Below the pieces are notes generated by a model, which saw only the letters and a list, made by a program, of their open reading frames with translations, ran no database searches and was not told the origin of the DNA. 64,000 nucleotides of DNA from Pseudomonadota bacterium (GTDB lineage: Bacteria > Desulfobacterota > Binatia > Binatales > Binataceae): NCBI GenBank assembly GCA_021324885.1, contig JAJPIF010000017.1:60926-124925 (forward strand), read 5' to 3'. Both the position numbers and the translations under genes were made by a program. Below are positions 53,748-63,700 of this stretch, piece after piece (position 1 is the first letter of the stretch; each line of letters begins with the position of its first letter).

Positions 53748-54542
53748 TCACGCCTTGTTGAACACGGGCTTGCGTTTTTCGACGAACGCGCGAGTGGCTT
53801 CCTGATGGTCCGGGAGGTTCATGCTGATTTCTTCGAAGGCCAGCGAAGAGTCGAGGACGAGGTTGACCGATTCCTTTAATGTCTTGTTGACCGACACCTT
53901 GGTCCAGCGGATCGCCCAGCGCGGGCCGTCGGCGAGTTCGCGCGCCAGTTCATTGGCTTTTTTGAGGACGTCGCCCGTCGGGACCGCGTAGTTGACCAGC
54001 CCCAGCCGTGCGGCTTCGGTGCCGCTCAGCATGTTGCCTCTCATCAGGAATTCCTTGGCGCGATTGGGGCCCAGCAGATGCGGCCATATGACGGCGCCGC
54101 CGTCGCCCGCCACCAGTCCGACGCGCACATGCGGATCGGCAATTCGCGCGGTCTCCGCCGCCACTGTGATATCGCAGAACAGGGCGATGGTCGCGCCCAG
54201 CCCGATCGCGTCGCCGTTTATAGCCGCGATGATCGGCTGTTCAACGTCGAGCATATTGGTGATCAGCAGGCGTGCTTCGGTGGTCACGCTGCCGCGGCGT
54301 TTGAACGCGCCGGCATCCAGGGCCTTGACGTCGCCGCCGGCGCAAAAAGCCTTACCCGCGCCGGTCACCACCACCACGTCGATTTCCGGGTCCGCTCCCA
54401 CGCGCGGCCACAGTTGCGTAAGTTCGGTGTGCATTACGGGGCTGACCGCGTTGCGCGCCTCGGGACGATTGAGCGTGACGGTGGCCACGCCGTTATCCTT
54501 GCTGACCAGGATGGTCTGCAGCGTATTGTAATATGAATCCAT
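53748..54542 (-). CDS. Enoyl-CoA hydratase/isomerase family protein, atypical active site
   Basis: A 264-residue crotonase-fold protein: NGVATVTLNRPEARNAV, GAGKAFCAGGDVKAL (oxyanion hole) and IGLGATIALFCDITVAAETARIADPHVRVGLVAGDGG. Positions normally holding the two catalytic glutamates (the GG-x-E before the CD motif, and the PE of the next helix) are Thr and His, so it may not be a standard hydratase. It could isomerise, hydrolyse or hydrate another CoA ester. ATG 54542 is used; the track start 54578 adds 12 residues. Confidence 0.9.
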   Translation of the reverse strand: MDSYYNTLQTILVSKDNGVATVTLNRPEARNAVSPVMHTELTQLWPRVGADPEIDVVVVTGAGKAFCAGGDVKALDAGAFKRRGSVTTEARLLITNMLDVEQPIIAAINGDAIGLGATIALFCDITVAAETARIADPHVRVGLVAGDGGAVIWPHLLGPNRAKEFLMRGNMLSGTEAARLGLVNYAVPTGDVLKKANELARELADGPRWAIRWTKVSVNKTLKESVNLVLDSSLAFEEISMNLPDHQEATRAFVEKRKPVFNKA

Positions 54543-54672
54543 GGATCTGCTCGGAGCCTGGTTTCTTCGCACCTTCAACGGCAGTACGTTTGTAATCTGA
54601 CGGGGCCGCGCCGGTCAATCCGCGAAGTCGGAAAGTGTCGAAGCTGATACGCCGGCGCCTGGCATCATTTTC

Positions 54673-54700
54673 TTGGGCTTCGCAACGATCCGAGTATAAT
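54673..54700 (+). promoter_or_regulatory. Candidate sigma70 promoter for glgE-treS
   Basis: TTGGGC (54673-54678) and a perfect TATAAT (54695-54700) are separated by 16 bases, about 140 bases before glgE. A TATAAT box is rare in this GC-rich sequence, which raises its credibility. Confidence 0.5.
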
Positions 54701-54840
54701 GCGATAGACGGTGTAGAAGAATAGATATGACCGTGTTGATTCGCGGCTAAATCAAAAGCGCTGTAGTTGGGTATTTAAGAACAATTTTGGAAAACCGCCG
54801 CGGCTGCATGCCCGCAACGCAGTCAGAGGTCGGATTTTTC

Positions 54841-56781
54841 ATGCTGAGCCACATCATCATCGAAGGAGTAGCGCCGGCAGTCGATTGCGGCCGTTACCCC
54901 GCCAAATGTATTGTCGGAGAACCCTGCGTGGTCGAGGCAGACATTTTCCGCGACGGCCATCAGTTGCTGCGCGCTGCGGTGAAATGGCGGCGCAAGGACG
55001 ACGAAGTCTTCGAGCAGACCCCGATGGCGCCGCTTGACAACGACCGCTGGCGCGCCGTTTTCGTCCCCACGCAAAACGCGCGCTACGTTTTCACAATCGA
55101 GGCATGGACCGATCTTTACGCCTCCTGGCTGGCTGACTTCACCAAAAAAGTCGGCGCCAGCAAGGATGTACGCTCCGATTTGCTGGAAGGAATCGAACTG
55201 CTCAAAGCCATCCGCGAACGCGCCGATGGCGACGCGCTCCAATTGCTGGCCGCCAGCCTCGAGGCCCTGCGCCAGCGGCCTGCTCCCAACTCCGCGCTGG
55301 AGATTTTCTCCAACCCCGCGCTGATTGAGGCAGCCGCGCGCTTCGGCGAGCACGCTGGCGCAACCACTTATCAGCCCCTGCTCCACCTGACCGTGGACCG
55401 CCCGAAAGCGGCATTTGGTTCATGGTATGAGCTGTTCGTCCGCTCCCAGTCGCCGGACCCCGGTCGTGCAGGCACGTTCGCCGACGCCGAACATCGGCTG
55501 ACCGACATTCACGAGATGGGTTTCGATGTCGTATATCTGACGCCGATCCATCCGATCGGCCGCACCAACCGCAAGGGCCCCAACAATACGCCCGACGGCG
55601 CAGGCGACAGCGTCGGCAGTCCCTGGGCAATCGGCAGCGAAGCCGGCGGGCATACCGCGGTAGAGCCGTCGCTGGGCACCCTGGCCGATTTCGATCGCCT
55701 GGTTGCCGCCGCACGTGGGCTCGGAATCGAAGTGGCATTGGACTTCGCCGTGCAGTGCTCCCCCGACCATCCATGGGTCAGAGAGCATCCGCAATGGTTC
55801 AAGCATCGGCCAGACGGCACGATTAAGTATGCCGAGAACCCACCCAAGGAATACCAGGATATATATCCAATTGATTTCGACACGCCGGATCAGGAGGGAT
55901 TGATGCAGGCGCTGTTCGATGTGATCTGGTTCTGGATTGAGCGCGGTGTTACGATTTTCCGGGTTGACAATCCACATACCAAGCCGGTCGCGTTCTGGGA
56001 ATGGCTAATCAATCAGGTTCAGTCGCGCCGCCCGGATATCATTTTCCTGGGTGAGGCATTCACCCGCCCCAAGATGATGAAGGTGCTGGCCAAGGCAGGT
56101 TTTACCCAGTCTTATACCTACTTCACCTGGCGTAATACCAAGTATGAATTGATCGAATACCTGACCGAGCTGACCACAACGGAGATGCGCGATTATTTCC
56201 GGCCGAATTTCTTCACTAACACGCCCGATATCCTCACGGCGATCCTTCAGAACGGGGGTCCGCCGGCGTTCAGGATGCGCCTGGTGCTGGCGGCGACTCT
56301 TTCACCCTCTTACGGGATTTACAGCGGTTTCGAACTTTGCGAGAACCAGGCGGTCGCGCCGGGAAGCGAAGAGTACCTCGATTCAGAGAAATACCAGATA
56401 AAGCCGCGGGACTGGAAAAAGCCGGGGAACATAAGGGAATTCGTGACCCTGGTCAATTCGATTCGAAAGGCCAATCCGGCGCTGCATCATTTCCGCAATC
56501 TCCGGTTTCTGCCGGCGGACAATGACCAGATCCTGTTTTATGCCAAGAGCTCGCCGGAGGCCGGAAACACGTTGTTAATCGCGGTGAACCTCGACCCCTA
56601 CCATGCCCAGGAATGCACCGTTACGGTTCCGCCGGAAATCACCGGCATGGCGCCGGACCGCTCCTACCGCGTCACTGATCTGCTGACCAATGCCAGCTAT
56701 CAGTGGTCGCAGTACAATTATGTGCGGCTTGATCCCGCCTCTCAGCCTGCGCACATCCTGCGCGTGGAAGGACCGGTATGA
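54841..56781 (+). CDS. glgE: Alpha-1,4-glucan:maltose-1-phosphate maltosyltransferase
   Basis: GH13_3 enzyme of about 646 residues that extends alpha-1,4-glucan using maltose-1-phosphate. The N-terminal domain reads [22 protein letters not shown]. The TIM barrel contains [21 protein letters not shown], the nucleophile Asp in [10 protein letters not shown], Glu in FLGEAFTRP, and [18 protein letters not shown] 54841 fits the GlgE N-terminus; ATG 54808 and TTG 54787 are possible. The stop overlaps treS-mak (ATGA), so the two proteins are translationally coupled. Confidence 0.95.
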   Translation: MLSHIIIEGVAPAVDCGRYPAKCIVGEPCVVEADIFRDGHQLLRAAVKWRRKDDEVFEQTPMAPLDNDRWRAVFVPTQNARYVFTIEAWTDLYASWLADFTKKVGASKDVRSDLLEGIELLKAIRERADGDALQLLAASLEALRQRPAPNSALEIFSNPALIEAAARFGEHAGATTYQPLLHLTVDRPKAAFGSWYELFVRSQSPDPGRAGTFADAEHRLTDIHEMGFDVVYLTPIHPIGRTNRKGPNNTPDGAGDSVGSPWAIGSEAGGHTAVEPSLGTLADFDRLVAAARGLGIEVALDFAVQCSPDHPWVREHPQWFKHRPDGTIKYAENPPKEYQDIYPIDFDTPDQEGLMQALFDVIWFWIERGVTIFRVDNPHTKPVAFWEWLINQVQSRRPDIIFLGEAFTRPKMMKVLAKAGFTQSYTYFTWRNTKYELIEYLTELTTTEMRDYFRPNFFTNTPDILTAILQNGGPPAFRMRLVLAATLSPSYGIYSGFELCENQAVAPGSEEYLDSEKYQIKPRDWKKPGNIREFVTLVNSIRKANPALHHFRNLRFLPADNDQILFYAKSSPEAGNTLLIAVNLDPYHAQECTVTVPPEITGMAPDRSYRVTDLLTNASYQWSQYNYVRLDPASQPAHILRVEGPV

Positions 56782-59700
56782 GACATCCACATCCAAAGGA
56801 CGCCAACTCTCCCGTAGATCCGCTGTGGTACAAGGACGCGGTCTTCTATGAATTGCGGGTACGTTCCTTTTTCGACAGCAACGGCGACGGTATCGGAGAT
56901 TTTCCGGGTCTCACCGCCAAGCTTCCCTATCTCCAGTCCCTGGGTATAACCGCCGTCTGGCTGTTGCCATTTTACCCTTCGCCGCTGCGTGACGACGGTT
57001 ATGACATCTCAAACTATACGGGGATTCATCCCGATTGTGGCACGCTTGAGGACTTCAAGACTTTCCTGCGCGAAGCTCACAGCCGCGGCCTGCACGTGGT
57101 GACGGAACTGGTACTTAACCATACGTCCAGCCAGCATGAATGGTTTCAGCGCGCGCGGCGCTCGCCGGCCGGCAGCCTTTACCGCGATTATTACATCTGG
57201 AGCGACACGCCGGAGAAATACCGTGACGCGCGGATTATATTTCAGGATTTCGAGCCATCCAACTGGTCATGGGATCCGGTCGCCAAGGCTTATTATTTTC
57301 ACCGCTTCTACTCGCATCAGCCGGATCTGAACTATGACAATCCCGCTGTTCAGCGCGAGATCTTCCGGGTGATGGACTTCTGGCTGGGGCTGGGCGTTGA
57401 CGGACTGCGCCTGGACGCCGTTCCTTATCTGTACAAGCGCGACGGCACCAGTTGCGAGAATCTGCCCGAGACGCACGAATTTCTGCGCAAGCTGCGCCGT
57501 CATGTTGACGAGAATTTCACCAACCGGATGCTGCTGGCCGAGGCCAACCAGTGGCCCGAGGATGCGGTGGCTTATTTCGGCAACGGGGATGAATGCCATA
57601 TGGCATTTCATTTCCCGCTGATGCCACGGATGTTCATGGCGGTGCGGATGGAGGACCGATTTCCGATCACGGACATCTGGGCGCAGACGCCGCCGATTCC
57701 CGAGACCTGCCAGTGGGCGCTGTTCCTGCGCAATCACGATGAACTGACGCTGGAGATGGTCAGTGAAGAGGAGCGCGACTACATGTACCGCGCCTTCGCC
57801 AAAGAGCCCCGCATGCTGCTCAACCTCGGCATCCGGCGCCGTCTGGCCCCGCTGCTCGGCAACAATCGGCGCGCCATCGAACTGGACAACGGACTGCTGT
57901 TTTCGCTGCCCGGCACGCCCGTTATTTATTATGGCGACGAAATCGGGATGGGCGATTACCTGTCGCTGGGTGATCGCGACGGCGTGCGCACGCCGATGCA
58001 GTGGAGCGCGGACCGCAACGCCGGGTTTTCCACCGCCAGTCCGCAGCGGCTGATTTTGCCGGTGGTTATCGATTACGAATACCATTACCAGACCGTCAAT
58101 GTGGAAGCCCAGGAGGCCAACCTCCATTCGCTGTTGTGGTGGATGCGTCGTCTGATCCTGCTGCGGCGCCAGTTCAAGGCTTTTGGGCGCGGTGCGATCG
58201 AATTTCTCAATCCGGAAAATACCCACGTACTCGCATTCTTCCGCACCTTCGAGGAGGAGCGCGTATTGGTGGTCGCCAATCTGTCGCGTTTCGTTCAGTT
58301 TGTTGAACTGGATCTTTCAAAGTTCAAATCGATGGTGCCCATTGAGCTGTTCGGGCGCAATCCGTTTCCCCCGATCGGCGACCGGCCCTACGCTTTTACC
58401 CTTGGGCCGCATATGTTTTTGTGGTTTTCGCTGGAGCCGGCGCGCCACGGCGCAGCGGCCGAAATGGACGGCTACAAGCCGGCGCAAATTGAAATTCCTG
58501 ACTCCCTGGAGCAGCTGATGCGTCCCCCGATGCGCGCCAGGATCGATCAACTGCTGCCCGACTATCTGCCGCATTGCCGATGGTTTCGCGGCAAGGCGCG
58601 GGTGATCAGGTCCGCCGCCATTGCCGACGCCGTGCCATTATCGGACCATCCGGAAGCGATACAACTTGCGCTTGTCAACGTCGACTATCGTAACGCTGAA
58701 TCCGAAACTTACGTGCTGCCAATTGCGCTGGCGACGGGCGACAAAGCCGCCACGGTCAGATCCCGATGGCCCGAGCGGCTGATCGCCAATGTCCGGACGG
58801 CGCAGCGTGAGGCGCCGGCCGACGGCGTGCTTTACGACGCGGTTGCCGATCCGGATTTCGGCGCTGCGATGCTGCGCGCGATCCAACACCATCGCCGGAT
58901 CCGCTGCCTGAGCGGCGAGCTGACGGCCTCGGCTGCGAAACACTTTCACGAACTGGTCGGAGCGCGGGACGGCGCGCTCGACGCGCGGGTACTGAGCGCC
59001 GAGCAATCCAACACGTCAATTGTATTCGGCGACCGGCTGATCCTGAAGCTCTTCCGCCGCCTCGAGGCAGGGTTGAATCCCGATCTGGAGATGAGTCGGT
59101 TCCTCACCGAGCGGCATCATTTTCCCTACTCGCCCAAACTGGCCGGCTCGATCGCCCTCCACGCCCCGCGTGCCGAGGAACGCGACCTCGCAATCCTGCT
59201 TTCATTCGTGCCCAACCAGGGGGATGCGTGGCAGTTCACGATCGCCGAACTGAACCGCTATTTTGAAGTAGCCGCGACCGCTCCCGAGCCGCTCGCATTG
59301 CCGCCAAAATCGCTGGTGGAATTGCTGGAAACCCAGCCCGACCAGAACGTGGTGCACTACGTCGGCGCGTATCTGGACGCCGCGCGCCTGCTCGGCCAGC
59401 GCATCGCCCAGCTCCATCTGACGCTGCTCGACGAAGAGCAGGATCCTGACTTTGTCCCCGAACCTATCTCGACGCTGTACCAGCGCTCGCTGTATCAATC
59501 GATGCGCAATCTGCTGGGTCAGGTGATGCGGATGCTGACTGCGCGGCTTGCGGTTTTGCCCGAGGCCTTGCGCTCGCAGGCTCAGGCGATCGTGGCCAAC
59601 CAGAACCTGATCGAGGCCCGCTTCGACGCTTTTCTCAAGCATCGCCTCAGTGTGGTGCGGATGCGCACTCACGGCGACCTGCATTTGGGGCAGGTGCTAT

Positions 59701-60137
59701 ACACTGGCAAGGACTTTTTCATTATCGACTTCGAAGGCGAGCCGGCGCGCCCGCTGAGCGAGCGGCGGCGCAAGCGCCCGGCCCTGCGCGATGTGGCCGG
59801 GATGCTGCGGTCGTTCCATTACGCGGCCTACACCGCGATGATCCAGCAGTTGCGCGCCGGCGTGCTCGGCAAGCTCAACTTCGCGACCATGCAGCCATGG
59901 GCGCGGCTATGGGTCACATGGACCTCGCAGGCCTTCCTTACCGCCTATATCGACACCGCCAACCGGCCCGCGCTGGTGCCGACCGACCGCGATGATCTTT
60001 CGGCTCTGCTCGACGCTCTAGTGATGGAAAAAGCGGTTTACGAAGTGGGATACGAACTGAACAATCGCCCCGAATGGTTGTCGCTGCCATTTTACGGAAT
60101 TGCCGAAATGATCGGTATCACGCTGGCCGGCAGTTAG
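56778..60137 (+). CDS. treS: Trehalose synthase-maltokinase fusion
   Basis: An 1119-residue fusion. Residues 1 to about 545 are GH13_16 trehalose synthase, which interconverts trehalose and maltose: [19 protein letters not shown], nucleophile Asp in [13 protein letters not shown], Glu in [11 protein letters not shown] and [12 protein letters not shown]. The remainder is a maltokinase (Mak/Pep2): [20 protein letters not shown], the phosphotransfer loop [11 protein letters not shown] and [10 protein letters not shown]. It therefore turns trehalose into maltose-1-phosphate, the GlgE donor. Such fusions are known in several lineages. It overlaps glgE by four bases. Branching enzyme glgB is not in the window. 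Confidence 0.96.
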   Translation: MRHPHPKDANSPVDPLWYKDAVFYELRVRSFFDSNGDGIGDFPGLTAKLPYLQSLGITAVWLLPFYPSPLRDDGYDISNYTGIHPDCGTLEDFKTFLREAHSRGLHVVTELVLNHTSSQHEWFQRARRSPAGSLYRDYYIWSDTPEKYRDARIIFQDFEPSNWSWDPVAKAYYFHRFYSHQPDLNYDNPAVQREIFRVMDFWLGLGVDGLRLDAVPYLYKRDGTSCENLPETHEFLRKLRRHVDENFTNRMLLAEANQWPEDAVAYFGNGDECHMAFHFPLMPRMFMAVRMEDRFPITDIWAQTPPIPETCQWALFLRNHDELTLEMVSEEERDYMYRAFAKEPRMLLNLGIRRRLAPLLGNNRRAIELDNGLLFSLPGTPVIYYGDEIGMGDYLSLGDRDGVRTPMQWSADRNAGFSTASPQRLILPVVIDYEYHYQTVNVEAQEANLHSLLWWMRRLILLRRQFKAFGRGAIEFLNPENTHVLAFFRTFEEERVLVVANLSRFVQFVELDLSKFKSMVPIELFGRNPFPPIGDRPYAFTLGPHMFLWFSLEPARHGAAAEMDGYKPAQIEIPDSLEQLMRPPMRARIDQLLPDYLPHCRWFRGKARVIRSAAIADAVPLSDHPEAIQLALVNVDYRNAESETYVLPIALATGDKAATVRSRWPERLIANVRTAQREAPADGVLYDAVADPDFGAAMLRAIQHHRRIRCLSGELTASAAKHFHELVGARDGALDARVLSAEQSNTSIVFGDRLILKLFRRLEAGLNPDLEMSRFLTERHHFPYSPKLAGSIALHAPRAEERDLAILLSFVPNQGDAWQFTIAELNRYFEVAATAPEPLALPPKSLVELLETQPDQNVVHYVGAYLDAARLLGQRIAQLHLTLLDEEQDPDFVPEPISTLYQRSLYQSMRNLLGQVMRMLTARLAVLPEALRSQAQAIVANQNLIEARFDAFLKHRLSVVRMRTHGDLHLGQVLYTGKDFFIIDFEGEPARPLSERRRKRPALRDVAGMLRSFHYAAYTAMIQQLRAGVLGKLNFATMQPWARLWVTWTSQAFLTAYIDTANRPALVPTDRDDLSALLDALVMEKAVYEVGYELNNRPEWLSLPFYGIAEMIGITLAGS

Positions 60138-60715
60138 AGCGCGAATTCTGTTGCTTTAAGTGTATAGCCACCCTTACTCAAGAGCTGGGTGATTGTGGAA
60201 AGTTTACCCCGCGCCTGCGTCCCATCTCACCTGCATGAAATTATGCGTGCCCGTCCCACCCTCTCCCTGACGCGGTGGAATTTGGGTAAGATTTCGACAA
60301 ACCGGCAAGGAATTTGATAGACGGCCGTGGTTTTTGCGGAGCATACTTTCACCGCCTTGGGGAAGGTGCCAAGCGATGAAGGTATCGTTGTAGGCAGGCC
60401 GGATTGCTTTCTCGGCCGCACTGATCATGTGGATGCTGCTTGCGGGAGGGCAGCGTCTTGAGGCGCAGCAGATCGACCTCAACGCGTACAAGGCGTCTGG
60501 TGGACTCCGATAGCGCCAACGCGACGCCGGCCGGCACCGGTTCTTCCATATATATCGGCGAAATCGATAGGGATGAACCAGGTGCCCAAAAAATGCCAGA
60601 ACGTCGGCGTCAAGGCTTTCTCAAGGGACTCCTGCAGATTATGCAATAAGAGTGTTCGACACCTGCGCAACGGGAACTCCGGCTTTTGTCGGAAAGATAC
60701 AGGAGGACTTTGAAG
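60138..60715. other. 578-bp intergenic region, nothing recognised
   Basis: Several short ORFs on both strands (for example 60204-60491 and 60349-60549 minus) show no recognisable motif and are probably chance. The region is less GC-rich than its surroundings and may hold promoters for the following amidohydrolase or degraded sequence. No hairpin or repeat stood out. Confidence 0.5.
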
Positions 60716-61840
60716 ATGGCCAAATTGCGATTCTTCTCCGCCGATTCGCACCTGATGGAACCGGGCGATCTGTGGGAGAAGCGGCTCGACAGGAAATTCC
60801 GCGACACCTCACCGCGCGTGGTTCCCAATCCAAAGGGGGGATTCCTGTTCACCGCGCCCGAGATCAGCCCCTTCCCGGTCTCGGCAGGCTTCGCCGCCGG
60901 CCACAGCATCGATGAGATGGTGGAATTCCGCAAGAAGGGTTATGAAGCCTGCCGCCCCAGCGGATGGGATCCGGTGGAGCGCCTGAAGGACCAGGATATC
61001 GATGGCGTGATGGGCGAGGTGCTCTATCCAACGCTCGGAATGCCGCTGTTTCAGCTTCAGGACTCCGAACTGCAGCTTGCGTGCTTCAAGGTTTTCAACG
61101 ACTTCAGCGCCGAGTTCTGTTCCCATGACCGCAAACGGCTGATCGGCGCTGCGCTGATCCCGCTGGCGGATGTGAGCGAGGGCGTCAAGGAACTGCAGCG
61201 GGCCGCTAAAATCGGCTTGCGCGGCGCGATGATTTCCGGCAGCCCAACCATTCCTTATTACGACAATCGCTATGACCCCTTTTGGGAAGCGGCCTCCGAG
61301 ATCGGACTGCCGCTGTCGCTCCATGTGATCACCGGTTCGAGCAAGTCGAGCACCGGCGCGATGTCGGGGGTAGGTGAGGCGGCGGCGCGGGCGGTGGGCG
61401 CGGAATTTTATATGTCGATGGTATTCGAGGTGCAGCGTTCGATCGTGCACCTGGTCTCAGGTCGCGTGCTGGAGCGCTTTCCCAGGCTCAAATTCGTTTC
61501 GGCCGAGAACGACGTGGGCTGGATTCCCCATTTCATGTTCCGCATGGACCACGCCTACGAAAAGCTGACCCCGCCCTCGGAGCGAGCGATACCTAAATTG
61601 CCGAGCGAATACATCAAGCGGCAAATCTTCGCGACCTTTCTGGAAGACCCGGTGGCGCCCGTGGCGGTCAAATTGTTCGGCGAAGATAACTATTTGTGGG
61701 GCAGCGACTTCCCTCATACCGACTCGACCTGGCCCAAGTCGCGCGAAACCATCGAGCGGGTCTTTGCCGGCGTCGACCCGGATATCACGGACAAGATTTT
61801 GTACCGCAACGCGGCCAAAGTGTACGGGCTGGAACTCTGA
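60716..61840 (+). CDS. Amidohydrolase-2 family protein
   Basis: A 374-residue amidohydrolase, closest in layout to the one at 23854: FFSADSHLMEPGDLW, YEACRPSGWDPVERLKDQDIDGV, metal His in LSLHVITGSSK, FVSAENDVGWIPHFMFRMD and LWGSDFPHTDSTWPKSRETI. ATG 60716 has AGGAGG nine bases upstream; the track start 60686 is readthrough. The conserved RPSGWDPVER segment is shared with the copy at 23854 and differs from the tandem pair, suggesting subfamily relationship. Substrate unknown. Confidence 0.93.
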   Translation: MAKLRFFSADSHLMEPGDLWEKRLDRKFRDTSPRVVPNPKGGFLFTAPEISPFPVSAGFAAGHSIDEMVEFRKKGYEACRPSGWDPVERLKDQDIDGVMGEVLYPTLGMPLFQLQDSELQLACFKVFNDFSAEFCSHDRKRLIGAALIPLADVSEGVKELQRAAKIGLRGAMISGSPTIPYYDNRYDPFWEAASEIGLPLSLHVITGSSKSSTGAMSGVGEAAARAVGAEFYMSMVFEVQRSIVHLVSGRVLERFPRLKFVSAENDVGWIPHFMFRMDHAYEKLTPPSERAIPKLPSEYIKRQIFATFLEDPVAPVAVKLFGEDNYLWGSDFPHTDSTWPKSRETIERVFAGVDPDITDKILYRNAAKVYGLEL

Positions 61841-61911
61841 ACCGCCGGGAATTGGCCGGGGCGCGCCGACCGCTCCGGCTTTGAGATGTCGGGGCATTAA
61901 AGGGGCGTCTC

Positions 61912-62107
61912 ATGAAGCGCAGTACGGGCGGATTCTGACTACCCACACCGGCAGTCTGCCGCGGCCCGCCAAGCTGCTGGAGATGTCGGTCAGCGCGAAG
62001 ACATCGGCGAAGCGGTGATGTTTCTGGTCTCCGACGCCGCCAGTTACATCACGGGAGCGACTTTGCAGGTCAGCGGCGGCACCGATCTGAAAGTCTTCAA
62101 TAGTTGA
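61912..62107 (+). pseudogene. Chimeric relic: MetE-like head joined to SDR tail
   Basis: Not resolved in the ORF track. In the first part the frame reads RILTTHTGSLPRPAKLLEM (from 61929), the usual start of cobalamin-independent methionine-synthase-like proteins. From 61991 another frame reads EDIGEAVMFLVSDAASYITG, ending LQVSGG and a stop at 62107, the C-terminal end of a short-chain dehydrogenase. Neither is complete: a MetE-like gene should run hundreds of residues and the SDR lacks its Rossmann motif. A deletion joining two genes near 61990 is the simplest reading. Confidence 0.7.
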
Positions 62108-62195
62108 GGAGCCAAATCCTGCCGAAAATATTGATGCGGGCGGCGCCGTTGTCCCCAAAGCACCTGCTGGAGTCCGGATAAATAACACGCACTGT

Positions 62196-63053
62196 TTAAT
62201 GTCTTTGCTGCGCGCGGTAGGCGGCGGGCGTGGTGCCGACCAGCTTGCGAAAGACGGCGGTGAAATGACTTTGGCTGTCGAACCCCAGGCTCGCCGAAAT
62301 TTCTGAAAGCGGAGCGGAACCTGCCTCCAGCAGCGCACGCGCCCGCGCGATGCGTTTGCGCAGCACGAACTGATGGGGCGGCAAACCCATCGATTCTCTG
62401 AAGGCACGCGCGAAGCGGCACGGACTCATCGCCGCCACCACTGCAAGTTCAGCCAGGGAAAGATCGCAGGCGAGATTTTCCTCGATGTGATCCAGCACCA
62501 GGCGCAGGCGCCGCGGCGCGATTGCACCCTTGTATGAATCGGCTGGCAGACCGCGGTCAGAATAACCCGCCAGCAAATGCGTGATCAGGGCGGTTGCCAG
62601 CGATTCGCCGTAAAGTCTGCCGCCTGGATAGCCCTGTTCGATTTCGGCACTGAGGGCCATCCCGATGTGAAAGAAATGGGGATCGCGCACCCCATAGGCG
62701 TTGCGCAGTCGGGGCTCCTCGAGGCTCAGCAGATCGGATGCTGATTGCGCGAGCATCCACGGCCGCACACTGATAAACAGGCTGGTGACCGGCCCGCCTA
62801 CGTGCGTTGGCGGCACAGGGCCCGCGCCCAGCACGCAAACGCTGCCGGGGCCCATCGCAAGGTGGTCCGTTCTGCCTTCGCGCCTGAGGTCGACTCCGCT
62901 GTCCCCCTCCACCGTTATGGTGAGAAACGGCTCGAGCAGCGTCACTTCGGGCGCCTTAAAGGAGGGCAGGCGATGGCGCTCCACGCGCAGGCCGTCCCAC
63001 GGCGCCTGGCTGCTCGACATCTGAGGCGTGGCCGGAAACGCCTCACGGATCAT
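62196..63053 (-). CDS. AraC family transcriptional regulator
   Basis: A regulator of about 285 residues with a cupin-like N-terminal sensing domain (FLTITVEGDSGVDLRREGR) and two HTH units at the C-terminus (LSLAELAVVAAMSPCRFARAFRESMG, then LSEISASLGFDSQSHFTAVFRKLVGTTPAAYR). The signature SHFTAVFRKLVGTTPAAYR is standard. ATG 63053 is chosen; the frame is open upstream to a TTG at 63113. It probably responds to an aromatic or hydrophobic compound and controls a nearby operon, but no operator can be assigned. Confidence 0.92.
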   Translation of the reverse strand: MIREAFPATPQMSSSQAPWDGLRVERHRLPSFKAPEVTLLEPFLTITVEGDSGVDLRREGRTDHLAMGPGSVCVLGAGPVPPTHVGGPVTSLFISVRPWMLAQSASDLLSLEEPRLRNAYGVRDPHFFHIGMALSAEIEQGYPGGRLYGESLATALITHLLAGYSDRGLPADSYKGAIAPRRLRLVLDHIEENLACDLSLAELAVVAAMSPCRFARAFRESMGLPPHQFVLRKRIARARALLEAGSAPLSEISASLGFDSQSHFTAVFRKLVGTTPAAYRAQQRH

Positions 63054-63113
63054 GCCGTCTCGGCAGTCGATAAGACAGATGCGATCCACGTCTTTTACCT
63101 CATGGCCTCTCAA

Positions 63114-63700
63114 AGGCGCAGGCGGGCTGCCGGTTGAGCTGATTTCATCACCACGCCCTTGAAAGATTCGGAAGAATACGGGCCAGCCCCAGGAATGTAA
63201 TATTGTCCCCTCACGCTACACCTGGTCAACGCCTCGAGCCAATGTTGCGGTGGTGGCATACCCAAGCGGTGCTTGTTTGAAGAAGTGCGGCAGAGCTGCT
63301 TAGACTGATGGCAATCCGGAGCATTGGCAGGTTTCGGAAAAAGGATTTGCCGCAGCCAATTGACATTGCGTTCGTGGTGCCGGACTACGACTCCCTGACC
63401 CGCCCGTTCGCATTCGACCCGAGTTCCCCCGCTTAAAGAGATTCATGTACGGGGCAGGGTGCATTCGAGTTATTTCGACTGTAGTCGTGAGGAAGTGGGC
63501 ACTATCGGGGTCTACGAAACCGGTCGACACGTGTGAGTATTGCTCCTTCACAGCTCCACGATGTCCAGTAAAAGTCAGGGTTCGCTCTTCCGATCGAAGC
63601 GGTACCTGCGAATCTTCCATCCATTTTGGGTTCTGACCAGGTTGAAAGTATGGGTTCCACTGTCCCGTCAGTATGCTCGTCGTTTGGTCTTCGGGCTGGA
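63114..63700. other. Intergenic region without recognised gene
   Basis: The ORF 63300-63620 minus and others here have no recognisable signature. The segment lies between the AraC gene and the CMD gene, both on minus, so it should hold the araC promoter. It may be degraded sequence; nothing more can be said. Confidence 0.5.

Noticed and set aside
63300-63620. 106-residue minus-strand ORF near the right end
   Set aside because: Considered as a transposase or integrase relic, but no motif supports it.
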